A stretch of DNA of 64,000 nucleotides from an uncultured Angelakisella sp. (GCA_910585535.1 CAJUFK010000006.1:1-64000); one strand, 5' to 3'. Positions 48,877 through 57,133 are shown, numbered from the stretch's first letter. The notes: generated by a model not told the origin, from the sequence alone. A program made the numbers and translations.

Positions 48877-49368
48877 GTGAAAATCGAAATCAACGCAGCC
48901 CAGCTTGACCTGATTCTTGCAGGCTTAAACTCTCTGTCCGAGGGAGCGGAAAGCGAAAAGAGGTGTTGCGGCAATGACCCCGACATCATTGAGACGGATG
49001 ACGCCGTTATCCAGTCTACGGAAGCTCTCTATAAGTATCTCAGCGGTTTTTCGGTTCAAACCCGCAGAGAGCAGGCTATGGCCTGCCGGGCTGCAATAGA
49101 TGCTGCCATCAATAGCCATTACGATGGTCTGCGGATGGATGCTAATGCAGCAGTTGCAGAGGTGCTCAGTCAGTTTAACTGGCACCTTGTAGCCCGCATT
49201 CTGGCGGACACTATCGCTGCCATGCCCTGGGATGGTCGCTATTCCCTGACAAATCGGGAGTGGGCAGAGGTTATCTCTTTCAGCCCTATGGGCAGGGAAG
49301 TAACTCTGCATAGCGACTCTGGGCTGGTGAATATGTTCACCGGCGCCTTCAGAAAAAATGAGAACTGA
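48877..49368 (+). CDS. DUF3849-like protein, copy 2
   Basis: A 163-residue paralogue of 24510: IEINAAQLDLILAGLNSLSE at the start, then AMACRAAIDAAINSHYDGLR, VARILADTIAAMPWDGRYSL and REWAEVISFSP. GTG 48877 follows GAAGGAGG. Same ICE-linked family, function not settled. Confidence 0.65.
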   Translation: MKIEINAAQLDLILAGLNSLSEGAESEKRCCGNDPDIIETDDAVIQSTEALYKYLSGFSVQTRREQAMACRAAIDAAINSHYDGLRMDANAAVAEVLSQFNWHLVARILADTIAAMPWDGRYSLTNREWAEVISFSPMGREVTLHSDSGLVNMFTGAFRKNEN

Positions 49369-49444
49369 GGGTAAAAACAAACAGCTAAGCCCCACCCGCA
49401 GGGGAAGTCCTTGCGGGTGGGCGTGTGTGTGGGAGGGAATGGAG

Positions 49445-49747
49445 ATGAAAAGGTTTCATTTCGAAGCTACATCAGTTATTTCAAAAAAAGGAAAGATCCA
49501 GGAGGCCATCCAAGGTTTCCGCCATGGTTTTATTCGGGCGCAATCCTCGGTGCATGGAGCAAAAAAGGTTGGACCAGTGGAGATCCGTTATGTGGCTCCA
49601 TCTACCGCCAAGGAGATTACTGTCTCCTGGTGGGGCACCTTCGACTTGCCGACAGAAAAGGAAGCAGCAGAGCTTGAGTTTAGGCTGAGTTGCCTTGGGA
49701 AAACTCGGGCGGCAATGCACTTTATGCTTTGCGATGTTCCCGGTTAG
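49445..49747 (+). CDS. unknown 100-residue protein
   Basis: Start MKRFHFEATSVISKKGKIQE; beta-rich middle (VEIRYVAPSTAKEITVSWWG) and helical end (KEAAELEFRLSCLGKTRAAM). The ribosome site is GGGAGG. A GC-rich hairpin (CCCACCCGCAGGGG with TGCGGGTGGG, near 49390-49422) lies upstream. Not recognised. Confidence 0.5.
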   Translation: MKRFHFEATSVISKKGKIQEAIQGFRHGFIRAQSSVHGAKKVGPVEIRYVAPSTAKEITVSWWGTFDLPTEKEAAELEFRLSCLGKTRAAMHFMLCDVPG

Positions 49748-49766
49748 ATTTTAGGGGGGAATGTTT

Positions 49767-50147
49767 GTGACTACAAAAGAACTGAAGAGGGGTTTCATCA
49801 AGGGCAAAACCCTCAGTGAGATGCTGGAACTTGGTTCTGGGCAGGAATGCGAAATCTTCAAAGCTAAGGAGTTCTCTCCAGGCGATGAAGTTATTTACAT
49901 CCCGGATCTCTGGCTGAATGAGATCCCGGCGAATAGCCTGGTGCTTGATCCTATTAAGCAAGACGAGATCCTGTTCTCCTGTTACACCGGCGATGATTTT
50001 ATCGCGGTGTGTAAAGGCGATAAGGAAAAGGCAAGACGCCTCTTTGCCTTCGTGGATTGGCAACATCCCAGCTCTGCGTACAACGAGGGGGCTGTGGATG
50101 ACGAGGAGGACGAAGATCCAGGGTGTTTTTTATTGACAAAGCCTTAA
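49767..50147 (+). CDS. family A protein, copy 3
   Basis: A 126-residue paralogue (KRGFIKGKTLSEMLELGSGQ, DEVIYIPDLWLNEIPAN, CYTGDDFIAVCKGDKEKARR, DWQHPSSAYNEGAVDDEEDE). GTG 49767 matches the start of copy 1. The last codons (CTGT...TTA TTG ACA AAG CCT TAA) run through the next promoter's TTGACA and spacer, so its C-terminus LLTKP is written by promoter DNA. Confidence 0.65.
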   Translation: MTTKELKRGFIKGKTLSEMLELGSGQECEIFKAKEFSPGDEVIYIPDLWLNEIPANSLVLDPIKQDEILFSCYTGDDFIAVCKGDKEKARRLFAFVDWQHPSSAYNEGAVDDEEDEDPGCFLLTKP

Positions 50148-50282
50148 CTCCTATTACAATGGTGATTGTAGGAATCTACTCTTTGTCTCAGATGGGAGCA
50201 GATGTTGTGCCAGCCGCCATAAAGGAGGCAGTGCGTCCAAACGCAGCAATGCGACAGGATGCGCTGCCTCCTTTTGATGGTC
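50133..50282 (+). promoter_or_regulatory. cassette promoter and structured leader, copy 15
   Basis: TTGACA 50133 lies inside the previous coding sequence; spacer with CTTAACTCCTAT; TACAAT 50155. P1 ATCTACTCTTTG-type stem closing with GCAGAT, P2 GCCAT/ATGGT, P3 GGAGGCAGTGCGTCC/GGATGCGCTGCCTCC with four T, P4 CGCA-GCAA-TGCG, a third GNRA variant. Confidence 0.85.
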
Positions 50283-50304
50283 ACTTTATTGAAGGAGGAT
50301 TTGG

Positions 50305-51162
50305 ATGAGAAAATTTTGGGGATTTGTAGCTGCTATTATTATGGTAACTGTTGCTTTTCCGGCGCCCGCTCAGGCAACGATGACGAAACGGAGCGTTGGA
50401 AGCCACTCTATTCCTAATGTTTGGCTGGGAGATACGGAAATCCCCCAGGCCATCCAATGGCCGGTCGAAGTCGACCAAGAAGCGCTTCAGCGGGCATTGG
50501 AAAACGAGGCATTGAACGCAGTTGTGGAAGCTGCGACAAACAATACAGCCACCGCCCAGACTGCGGAAGTAAAGAAATTCGTTCCGTGGGCTGAGCGCCC
50601 GGTCGTTTATTGGCGTGAAACCGGCCTTTGTCTTAATTCTTATGTCGGGCAGTTCCGCATTCCCCGGTTGGGGGTGGATCAGCAGGTTTACTGGGATTTT
50701 AATCAGTCTACTACGGATCATCCCAGCAAGATGAATATCTGGGGATATTCTGGGCTTCCCGGCGAACCGGGACTGGCTGTAGACTTATATGACCACAATT
50801 ATCAGACCGGGCGCATTGTTGCACAGTGCCTGGTGGGAGAATGCGTTTATCTGGACACGACCTGGGGTAGTTATACCTATCGTTATACAGGAAGCGAGAT
50901 TGCTCAAAATGACCCCAGCACGCTCTATCATACGGGCAGCCCTTGGGTTTCCTCCAGGGTAGGAGAAGACCCAAGGGCTGGGTATATAGGTGATTTTTGC
51001 TCTTCAAGGTTCCCCCAGGGCCATGTCGCCAGCACAACGCTGGATGGGGCCAACAACGGGGAACTCTACTTCATTACCTGCTACCCGTTAAACCAAAAAG
51101 TAACCACTCAGCGGCTCGTTATGCGCTTCGATTGCGTGGACGGACCGGTACTGGTGTATTAG
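50305..51162 (+). CDS. exported sortase-like protein
   Basis: A 285-residue protein with a signal peptide or anchor (residues 1-25, FVAAIIMVTVAFPAPAQA) and a sortase-type domain. The entry strand is VGQFRIPRLGVDQQVYW, a His lies in VDLYDHNYQTG, and the catalytic-type Cys and Arg are in LYFITCYPLNQKVTTQRLVM. It lies far from the pilus operon and behind a cassette leader. It may act on an adhesin elsewhere on the element or on host surface proteins. Confidence 0.65.
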   Translation: MRKFWGFVAAIIMVTVAFPAPAQATMTKRSVGSHSIPNVWLGDTEIPQAIQWPVEVDQEALQRALENEALNAVVEAATNNTATAQTAEVKKFVPWAERPVVYWRETGLCLNSYVGQFRIPRLGVDQQVYWDFNQSTTDHPSKMNIWGYSGLPGEPGLAVDLYDHNYQTGRIVAQCLVGECVYLDTTWGSYTYRYTGSEIAQNDPSTLYHTGSPWVSSRVGEDPRAGYIGDFCSSRFPQGHVASTTLDGANNGELYFITCYPLNQKVTTQRLVMRFDCVDGPVLVY

Positions 51163-51213
51163 GGGTGTGCCATAAAACTATCTAAAAAATTTGCTGAAAG
51201 GATGTGCTTGTGC

Positions 51214-51942
51214 ATGTATGAAATCCATAGCTTGACCCCCTCTTTGAGGAGCAAGGTAATGCGGTTTGCCAGTTATGAACTCCTTGTGAATTGGCTGGCA
51301 GCTGCCAACTACGAGAAGCTCTACTGGAATAATAGGGGAGCGTTTAGGTTCTGCACCTCCAATCGAGTTTTGGAATCTGCGATTCCCCCTGGCCCTGTTC
51401 TTTGCCCTGGTAGTAATCACAGAGGCACGCTGATCTCCAACTTGGAGACCGGAGAAAATCTGTACAGCAGGGCCCTAATTCGCGATGTCACATCCAGAAG
51501 ATATGACGCTGACATGGAGGCAGCCCGGCAGGCCCGGCAAACAGCGCTCTGGCGCAAGGAACACTTTGAAAACCTCTATGGCAAAAATTTTCTGGGTTTT
51601 CGTAATGGCCCGGTCCCTACAACGGGCAGCCCTTGCGGTGGATATTTCTTCCGTCATGTGCGGACATTCCCCGTGCTTCGGGATGCTGCTGATCCTGATG
51701 GCCGGGAGTATGTCCGTGCCAAGCGGCGGTTTGGGTCTTATCCGATCCTCGGTGGAACGATCAGCAGGGCTGGCGCAAAGTCCTGGAAAGACACTACCCG
51801 CAACCGAAAACAGTGGATGCGGGGCGTAAAGAACAGTCTCCCTAGCAAAGGGAAGGGACTGTATGTAGGTCGCCCTGAAACAAGGAGGCGGACAGACTTT
51901 TTCTCTCCCTCTTCGGAGCATATCTTGCTTGATGAAGAGTGA
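51214..51942 (+). CDS. unknown 242-residue basic protein
   Basis: Start MYEIHSLTPSLRSKVMRFAS; rich in Arg in the C-terminal third (RRFGSYPILGGTISRAGAKS, RNRKQWMRGVKNSLPSKGKG), so it may bind nucleic acid. ATG 51214 is spaced from AAAGGA; ATG 51202 overlaps it. It follows the sortase-like gene by 51 bases. Not recognised. Confidence 0.55.
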   Translation: MYEIHSLTPSLRSKVMRFASYELLVNWLAAANYEKLYWNNRGAFRFCTSNRVLESAIPPGPVLCPGSNHRGTLISNLETGENLYSRALIRDVTSRRYDADMEAARQARQTALWRKEHFENLYGKNFLGFRNGPVPTTGSPCGGYFFRHVRTFPVLRDAADPDGREYVRAKRRFGSYPILGGTISRAGAKSWKDTTRNRKQWMRGVKNSLPSKGKGLYVGRPETRRRTDFFSPSSEHILLDEE

Positions 51943-51950
51943 TGAAGGAG

Positions 51951-51984
51951 TGCCCCAGGTCCATTGCGGCCTGGGGCTTTTTTG
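51951..51984 (+). terminator. rho-independent terminator abutting the next promoter
   Basis: GCCCCAGG pairs with CCTGGGGC, followed by six T; TTGACA of the next promoter starts four bases later. Confidence 0.85.
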
Positions 51985-51987
51985 TTG

Positions 51988-52137
51988 TTGACAAAGTCTT
52001 AACTTCTATTACAATTAGGAGCGTAAGGATCTATTTTTTTAAGTGAAGAGAGATAGATGTTGTGACAGCCACCGAAATGGGGCAGTGCGTCTTAGCATAG
52101 TAATGTGCAAGGATGCGCCGCCTCTTTTTTGGTGGTC
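51988..52137 (+). promoter_or_regulatory. cassette promoter and structured leader, copy 16
   Basis: TTGACA 51988, spacer with CTTAACTTCTAT, TACAAT 52010. P1 ATCTAT/ATAGAT, P2 GCCACC/GGTGGT, P3 GGGGCAGTGCGTC-type/GGATGCGCCGCC with six T. P4 is GCATA-GTAA-TGTGC, changed on both sides yet paired, with the GTAA loop kept. Confidence 0.85.
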
Positions 52138-52160
52138 ATTTGATTGGAAGGAGGAATTTC

Positions 52161-52523
52161 ATGAATCTTATATCGGTATGGGGAACAGAAGCAAATCCCT
52201 TTGCCAACCCTGAAAAAGCCAATAATGGTGGCGGTTATTCTCAGCCCTGTGGAGGTGCTGTGTATGCTACGGAGTCTGGAGAGTTGATTTCAATTTTGGT
52301 ATCCGATACCAGTTGTGGGGCGTTTGGAACCCGCTACTCTGTCGAAATCGATAATGGACAGAGAAAATGGGCCCTCCATTGGGGATCAATGGACGGTGAG
52401 CTCCCCTTCACCCAGTCTCTTGACCGGCTTGTACAGGGGATTGGCAGAGTGTGTGGATTTTGCGCTTGGGAGCTAATCCGTGATACCGCAGGTGCGATCC
52501 GGACAGTTGTAAATGCAGCTTGA
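52161..52523 (+). CDS. unknown 120-residue protein
   Basis: A beta-rich protein (MNLISVWGTEANPFANPEKA; NGGGYSQPCGGAVYATESGE; FCAWELIRDTAGAIRTVVNA). GAAGGAGG precedes the ATG. It overlaps the next (broken) gene by 11 bases. Not recognised. Confidence 0.55.
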   Translation: MNLISVWGTEANPFANPEKANNGGGYSQPCGGAVYATESGELISILVSDTSCGAFGTRYSVEIDNGQRKWALHWGSMDGELPFTQSLDRLVQGIGRVCGFCAWELIRDTAGAIRTVVNAA

Positions 52524-52807
52524 ACAACCTTTTCGGAAAACCTGTGTGTCCCTGGAGGAGCTTTTTAACGCACTCGCCCCAACGGAGCATTGGAAACTAC
52601 CACCGCAAAGGGTTGTATCCTTGTTCGCAAGGATGTGGACTCGACCGTTGATATTGTTGACCAGCAAGGAGAACTCCTGTGTCGCGATGGTGAACTCTGT
52701 GAGATACTCGATGGAACTGGGGACACAATCGTCCTGCGGACATCGAGGACGCTCTTCCGTTCCTGCTCAGCCAGGACGAGGCAACTATCGCAATCGTTCA
52801 TGCTTAA
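52513..52807 (+). pseudogene. doubly frameshifted relative of the following gene's C-terminal domain
   Basis: Three frames join into one protein: MQLEQPFRKTCVSLEELFNA (frame from 52513), then TAKGCILVRKDVDSTVDIVD through LLCRDGELCEIL (from about 52590), then ADIEDALPFLLSQDEATIAI to a stop at 52807. Each part matches the corresponding part of the intact gene that follows (SLQELFT, SLVRNEEEETVDLIG, LLCCDGEECVVVD, SFILSRNEEKVAIF). Two frameshifts mark it as decayed. Confidence 0.6.
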
Positions 52808-52823
52808 TATAAGGAGGATCAAC

Positions 52824-53567
52824 ATGAGAATCAAGGAGATCAAGGAATTTCTGGAGGCGGGGTATCAGCCCCAGATTCGGTTCACCAGAGCCGCAAACTC
52901 TATTCCCCGTGATGTCGCTCCGGATCCTGGAATGCGAGGGATTCTTTTGGATTCCTATGTGGAAGACGAGAGGAATGGGGTTTGGTACTTTTCGGTCGAT
53001 CTCTCCCAGTGGGAGGAACACAACCGAAAAGTGGCGACCCACAACTGGTTCAACCCCGCAACGGGAAGCTATGACCTCAATATTTTTGAGGCAAATCGCT
53101 ACCCCGCCAACGGGGTGATGAGCTTCACTTCGGCCATTAACCCCGATACCGGTGAAGTCGAAATTTTTGAACTCGTTCCCGAAAGCTCCTTGGCTCTGTT
53201 TCGGGAGTATGCGGAGCGTGGAGCCGGAGTGGGGTACACAGCCTGGTTGGAAGCGCAGGTGATGAGCCTTCGCGGCACCGCTGCTGCTGCGGAACCGCTG
53301 TTGGAAGGGATGGCAGTACCTGTGTCCCTGCAAGAGCTTTTCACCGTCACCCCGGGCGATGTCACAGCCTACGGCTATTCCCTCGTTCGCAATGAGGAAG
53401 AGGAAACGGTGGACCTCATTGGTCGGAACGGAGAACTTCTCTGTTGTGATGGGGAAGAATGCGTGGTTGTCGATGTTGCGGACAACGCCATCGTGCTTCG
53501 GGCCCTGGGGACAGAACATTCCTTTATTCTCTCCCGGAACGAGGAGAAAGTTGCGATTTTTCAATGA
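52824..53567 (+). CDS. unknown 247-residue protein, intact relative of the pseudogene
   Basis: Residues 1-160 form one domain (IKEIKEFLEAGYQPQIRFTR; VWYFSVDLSQWEEHNRKVAT; MSFTSAINPDTGEVEIFEL). Residues 170-247 match the broken upstream gene. AAGGAGG precedes the ATG. Not recognised. The pair shows that the C-terminal domain exists both free and fused. Confidence 0.6.
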   Translation: MRIKEIKEFLEAGYQPQIRFTRAANSIPRDVAPDPGMRGILLDSYVEDERNGVWYFSVDLSQWEEHNRKVATHNWFNPATGSYDLNIFEANRYPANGVMSFTSAINPDTGEVEIFELVPESSLALFREYAERGAGVGYTAWLEAQVMSLRGTAAAAEPLLEGMAVPVSLQELFTVTPGDVTAYGYSLVRNEEEETVDLIGRNGELLCCDGEECVVVDVADNAIVLRALGTEHSFILSRNEEKVAIFQ

Positions 53568-53586
53568 AAAGAAGGAGGAATACGGC

Positions 53587-54123
53587 ATGGAAAAGGACAA
53601 TCTCACCCCCGAGCAGGTTATCCAGATTCTGGCCTGGAGCCAAGTGATCCCAGGTGAAGGCTTCACCCCCAAGCAGGTCTCTAAGGCCCTTTGTATCGCT
53701 GTCCGGGAGGTGGAAAAGCTGATTCCCAAACCGCCCATTCGGAAGGCTTGGAGCCCCAATAGGTGTCCTACCTGCTACGCGGATCTGGGGAGTCATTGCA
53801 ACGACGGGTGGTATGATAACCCGTGGCATGACCGCTGCCCCGAATGCGGGCAAAGGCTGGACTACAATCAGCCGCCGGCATACAGGTACGAAAGTCCTGA
53901 TGGCAAAATTTTCGACACAATCGAAGATGCTGTCAAGAATTTCATGTGCCCCGGGGTGTGTAGCCCGGATTGTCCCCTTAGCCGAAGAAAAGGCACGGTT
54001 TTGCCGAATGGTCATGGATGCCATATGTGTCATCCTGACTATGCAAAATTGCACCCTGGCCTTGTGGCAATGGCGATGGGATACCGCATTGTCGGGGACT
54101 CCGGAAAGGGGTCTCTTAATTGA
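53587..54123 (+). CDS. zinc-ribbon protein of 178 residues
   Basis: The start is helical (NLTPEQVIQILAWSQVIPGE). A zinc ribbon follows (CPTCYADLGSHCND, RCPECGQRLDY, about residues 60-95). The end has more Cys (CPGVCSPDCPLSRR, CHMCH). It may bind DNA or RNA. AAGGAGGAATAC precedes the ATG. Four bases overlap the next gene. Confidence 0.6.
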   Translation: MEKDNLTPEQVIQILAWSQVIPGEGFTPKQVSKALCIAVREVEKLIPKPPIRKAWSPNRCPTCYADLGSHCNDGWYDNPWHDRCPECGQRLDYNQPPAYRYESPDGKIFDTIEDAVKNFMCPGVCSPDCPLSRRKGTVLPNGHGCHMCHPDYAKLHPGLVAMAMGYRIVGDSGKGSLN

Positions 54124-54527
54124 AGCGAAAACTCACCAGAAAAGAAAAAGGTGAACGGCTTGTAAAACTCTATCACCTTGACACAAAATGCGATATTAAA
54201 TTTCGCGGGGAGGATGCTCGTGCAGCCCGACGATGGCTGTATGACTTTCTCCGCTCGTATCCTATGGTGTTCGCAGCATTCGATGGACCGAAAGACCCAA
54301 TCACAATGACCTTTTACACCTCATCGGGCTTTTTGGTCCAGGATGTCCTTGATCTGATCTTTCAAAGGTCTGGGTTCGAGGATGTCGAGATGAGGGTGAA
54401 TTACCAGTGTTTGTCTGTTTTGGAGGACGACTTAGAGCACAAAGGCAGCTTTAAGTTCGGCCGGAGAAAAAAGGGCTTTCTTGGCTTTATTTCTCCCAAA
54501 GACCCGAATGGGCAAACGCATCTCTGA
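54120..54527 (+). CDS. unknown 135-residue basic protein
   Basis: TTG 54120 overlaps the previous stop (TTGA) and follows GGAAAGGGG. Lys/Arg-rich at both ends (MKRKLTRKEKGERLVKLYHL; FKFGRRKKGFLGFI) around a compact alpha/beta core. Not recognised. Confidence 0.55.
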   Translation: MKRKLTRKEKGERLVKLYHLDTKCDIKFRGEDARAARRWLYDFLRSYPMVFAAFDGPKDPITMTFYTSSGFLVQDVLDLIFQRSGFEDVEMRVNYQCLSVLEDDLEHKGSFKFGRRKKGFLGFISPKDPNGQTHL

Positions 54528-54528
54528 G

Positions 54529-54563
54529 AAGAGCCACCTTCCGCTTGGAGGGTGGCTCTTTAT
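54529..54563 (+). terminator. rho-independent terminator
   Basis: AGAGCCACC pairs with GGTGGCTCT, followed by TTTAT. Its stem resembles that at 21349. Confidence 0.75.
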
Positions 54564-54590
54564 ATCCCCAAAAGGGATTTCTATCAGCCG

Positions 54591-54755
54591 CTTTTGCGCT
54601 GTTTTGCGCTAAAAACATTTTTCGGTAATTTAGCGGAATAGCCCTTGACGGATGCTTAACTCCAATTACAATTATAAACATAAGTGGATGTGGAGTCGTC
54701 CATTTTTGAGGAGGGATCTTGAGTGTATGGGCTGAGAGATCCCGGCATTTTTATT
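54591..54755 (+). promoter_or_regulatory. cassette-type promoter with a different leader and TTTTGCG boxes
   Basis: TTTTGCG repeats at 54592 and 54602, then TTGACG 54645, spacer with CTTAACTCCAAT, TACAAT 54667. The leader lacks P1-P4. Instead it has TGGATG/CGTCCA followed by TTTTT and GGGATCT/AGATCCC followed by ATTTTT, two terminator-like hairpins before the gene. Confidence 0.7.
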
Positions 54756-54789
54756 ACTGGGAAAGGCAGGTGAAAAGCGAGGGCAGACA

Positions 54790-55134
54790 GTGCTGTTTGC
54801 TTTCGTTGCTATGGCAAAAGAAACTGAAATCAAATTACCCCCTGGTGTTGATCAGCTGGTGATTCCGGCAGTCTTGATGGACCAAAACAAATACCCGTGT
54901 TTGAGTTACTCGGCAATGATGCTTTACGCTGTTCTTCAAGCCTTGCCAAAGGAAGTCAGCGAAACGGGAGAGGAGTTTATTGAGATCTCCTCTATAGACA
55001 TCCGCAGTATTGTGGGATGCAAGGACACGGCCTTCCGAACAAACCTGAAGGCACTAAAAAGCGCAGGTCTGGTTGAGTGTTACAAACCACGCTTTGCCAG
55101 CGTTCTGCGTTATGTTGTAAAGGAGGCCGCATAA
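54790..55134 (+). CDS. RepA_N/winged-helix-like protein
   Basis: A 114-residue protein with KLPPGVDQLVIPAVLMDQNK, YPCLSYSAMMLYAVLQALPK and a winged-helix stretch SSIDIRSIVGCKDTAFRTNL. This order resembles the N-terminal DNA-binding domain of RepA_N replication initiators. GTG 54790 follows GAGGG; ATG 54811 is possible but lacks a site. It could be a replication or regulatory protein of the element. One base overlaps the next gene. Confidence 0.5.
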   Translation: MLFAFVAMAKETEIKLPPGVDQLVIPAVLMDQNKYPCLSYSAMMLYAVLQALPKEVSETGEEFIEISSIDIRSIVGCKDTAFRTNLKALKSAGLVECYKPRFASVLRYVVKEAA

Positions 55135-56603
55135 TGGAGGAGAACAACAAGTCTATCACCCTGATTGCGAAGGTCAATATTACCTACAAAGGTGAGTCCC
55201 GCATTGCAGCTGTCTACAACGACAGAACCGCAATCCTCGACACCGGAGAGGCTGTCACATTAAGCGAATCTCAGTTTGCAAAGGTCATGGAGAAGTGGCA
55301 GAAGGCAAAGGACGAGGAGGACGAAAAAGCCGCCCTGGAAGCAGCTAAGGCTGCCGAGGAAGAGGCCGAAAAGGCCCGGAAGGCGGCTGAGCGCAAGGCT
55401 CGAAAGAAGGCTGCCCGTGAGAAAGCCGCGATGGAGGCCGAGGAAGAGGAAAAGCAGGACGCCCATCTCCGTCTGCCGAGACGAAGCTACCGCGAGGAGT
55501 TTTCCAATGTGCCCAAACGCCCCAGTCTCGCAATGATTGCCGCTGCTACCCTGGTGTATGTTGCGGTTATCGGCGGGACACTCTTTGGGAGCACTTACCT
55601 CTTGGACAACTACATGAACAAGGTGAGTGTCGCCCAGCTCTCTACGCAGATGGCAAAGGACTCGCAGTTTACGCCCGACAATCTCAAGCAGTTGAAGATG
55701 CCGGAAAGCGTCTATGCAGAGCTGAATAAATCCGCCCCCGGCGGGCTGGTGTTGTGGGAGGACGCCCAGGGTATCGTTGGGCAGTATATCGCCATGGACG
55801 CCGTGAAGGGACAATATCTCTCCTATGATTTTGTTTCCGAATCCCGCACAATGGCGAATCCCTGGATCCAGAACCTGGACGATGACGCTCAACTCTACAC
55901 GATCCAGTTTGATCCATATCAAACCTACCAACAACTCCTGTTCGCCGGAAGTCATGTCCGCATGAAGGCTGCCATGACCCACCTGGATGAGAACGGCAGG
56001 GCCACGCCGCAAACTTCGGTTTGCTCCATCAGTGAGGCTGCCGCCGACTACCGTGTGGATGACGATGAGAAAGAGGAGGAGAAGGCAAAGGTGGATACCC
56101 CCAAGGAGAACGAAGAGGGGTCCGAAGCCAACGCTGATGGGGAGCCCCAGCCCGATGAGAACAAGGAATCGGAAGGGGAAAAGGCCCCCGAGACTCCTAA
56201 GCCCAGCAAGCCCAGTAAGGCCGAGATCAAGGACCGGTTCGATGACATCGTTGTGGTGGACATTATCAACACCTCCAACGAGAGTATGTTTGATGTTTAC
56301 CTTCCCCTTGCCCGGATGACCAGGGATGATCGGCGGGAGTTCCTGACCGAGAAGGCGAAATCCTCTGGTGCCGCTGCCTACTACGCCCGGTTTACTCCAA
56401 TGTCCCTGGTCTTTGCTCTGGACGATACCCAGGTGTCCGAACTCTCCAAGGTTGAGAACATGACCAACGCCAAGATTACCTACACGCTCCTTCCGTCCTC
56501 CAGCAACGAAGGCTCTGCCGAGGAAAACTCCATGTACCTAAAGTTTATGGAGGTCCAGAGGGATGTCAACGAGATCTTCGGCGACGCGATGGCTACACAG
56601 TAA
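55134..56603 (+). CDS. membrane protein with CpaB/SAF-like domain
   Basis: A 489-residue protein. Residues 45-105 are a long Ala/Glu/Lys-rich coiled coil. A membrane helix (AMIAAATLVYVAVIGGTLFG) lies near 135. The extracytoplasmic part begins with a SAF-like segment (LKMPESVYAELN; GIVGQYIAMDAVKGQYLSYD) as in the Flp pilus assembly protein CpaB. A Pro/Glu-rich linker (near 310-350) and a final domain follow. It may belong to a Tad-like or conjugation apparatus encoded beyond this window. AAAGGAGG precedes the ATG. Confidence 0.6.
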   Translation: MEENNKSITLIAKVNITYKGESRIAAVYNDRTAILDTGEAVTLSESQFAKVMEKWQKAKDEEDEKAALEAAKAAEEEAEKARKAAERKARKKAAREKAAMEAEEEEKQDAHLRLPRRSYREEFSNVPKRPSLAMIAAATLVYVAVIGGTLFGSTYLLDNYMNKVSVAQLSTQMAKDSQFTPDNLKQLKMPESVYAELNKSAPGGLVLWEDAQGIVGQYIAMDAVKGQYLSYDFVSESRTMANPWIQNLDDDAQLYTIQFDPYQTYQQLLFAGSHVRMKAAMTHLDENGRATPQTSVCSISEAAADYRVDDDEKEEEKAKVDTPKENEEGSEANADGEPQPDENKESEGEKAPETPKPSKPSKAEIKDRFDDIVVVDIINTSNESMFDVYLPLARMTRDDRREFLTEKAKSSGAAAYYARFTPMSLVFALDDTQVSELSKVENMTNAKITYTLLPSSSNEGSAEENSMYLKFMEVQRDVNEIFGDAMATQ

Positions 56604-56616
56604 GGGGGGAATCCAC

Positions 56617-57108
56617 ATGAATGTGCTCTTGGACATTATGCTCTCCTACCGTGGGATTCTCGTCCTTACGATGATCGTGATTTTCATTGTCGGCATGGTG
56701 TACTGCCGGGTTGTTACCGGGGTCGGCATTACCAACATCTTCTTGTCGGCCCCGGCGCTGTCTCTGCCCAGCGGGAAGTCCCCTGAGGGCGGGACCAGCG
56801 CCGTCAGGGGACTGAAACAGCTTCTCGGCAAAGCCTCCTCTGTGGGGCTTCCAGCCCCCTCCTACGAGGAGATTCAGCTGACCGGAGGTTCAGGAAGAGG
56901 AACCGTTACAGAGGTCCTGGCGCAGCAAACGGAGAAGAAACTCATGGAGAGTTCGGGGCAGGGCAGTACCCCTTTCCCGACTTCTCCCCAGGACAGCCCC
57001 TTTTCCGGGCTTGAGTTCATGGGCGGCTCCGAATCTTCTGGTCAGCAATCCGATCCTATGGATGATATTTTCGACGGGTTTTCCCTTGGTGACACCTACG
57101 AGACCTGA
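56617..57108 (+). CDS. single-helix membrane protein
   Basis: A 163-residue protein with one membrane helix at residues 12-36 (GILVLTMIVIFIVGMVYCRV) and a Ser/Gly/Pro-rich, probably disordered, acidic cytosolic tail ending FDGFSLGDTYET. It follows the CpaB-like gene by 13 bases and is likely a partner of it. Not recognised. Confidence 0.6.
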   Translation: MNVLLDIMLSYRGILVLTMIVIFIVGMVYCRVVTGVGITNIFLSAPALSLPSGKSPEGGTSAVRGLKQLLGKASSVGLPAPSYEEIQLTGGSGRGTVTEVLAQQTEKKLMESSGQGSTPFPTSPQDSPFSGLEFMGGSESSGQQSDPMDDIFDGFSLGDTYET

Positions 57109-57133
57109 ACCCCAAACTCCCCCTAAAAGGGGG

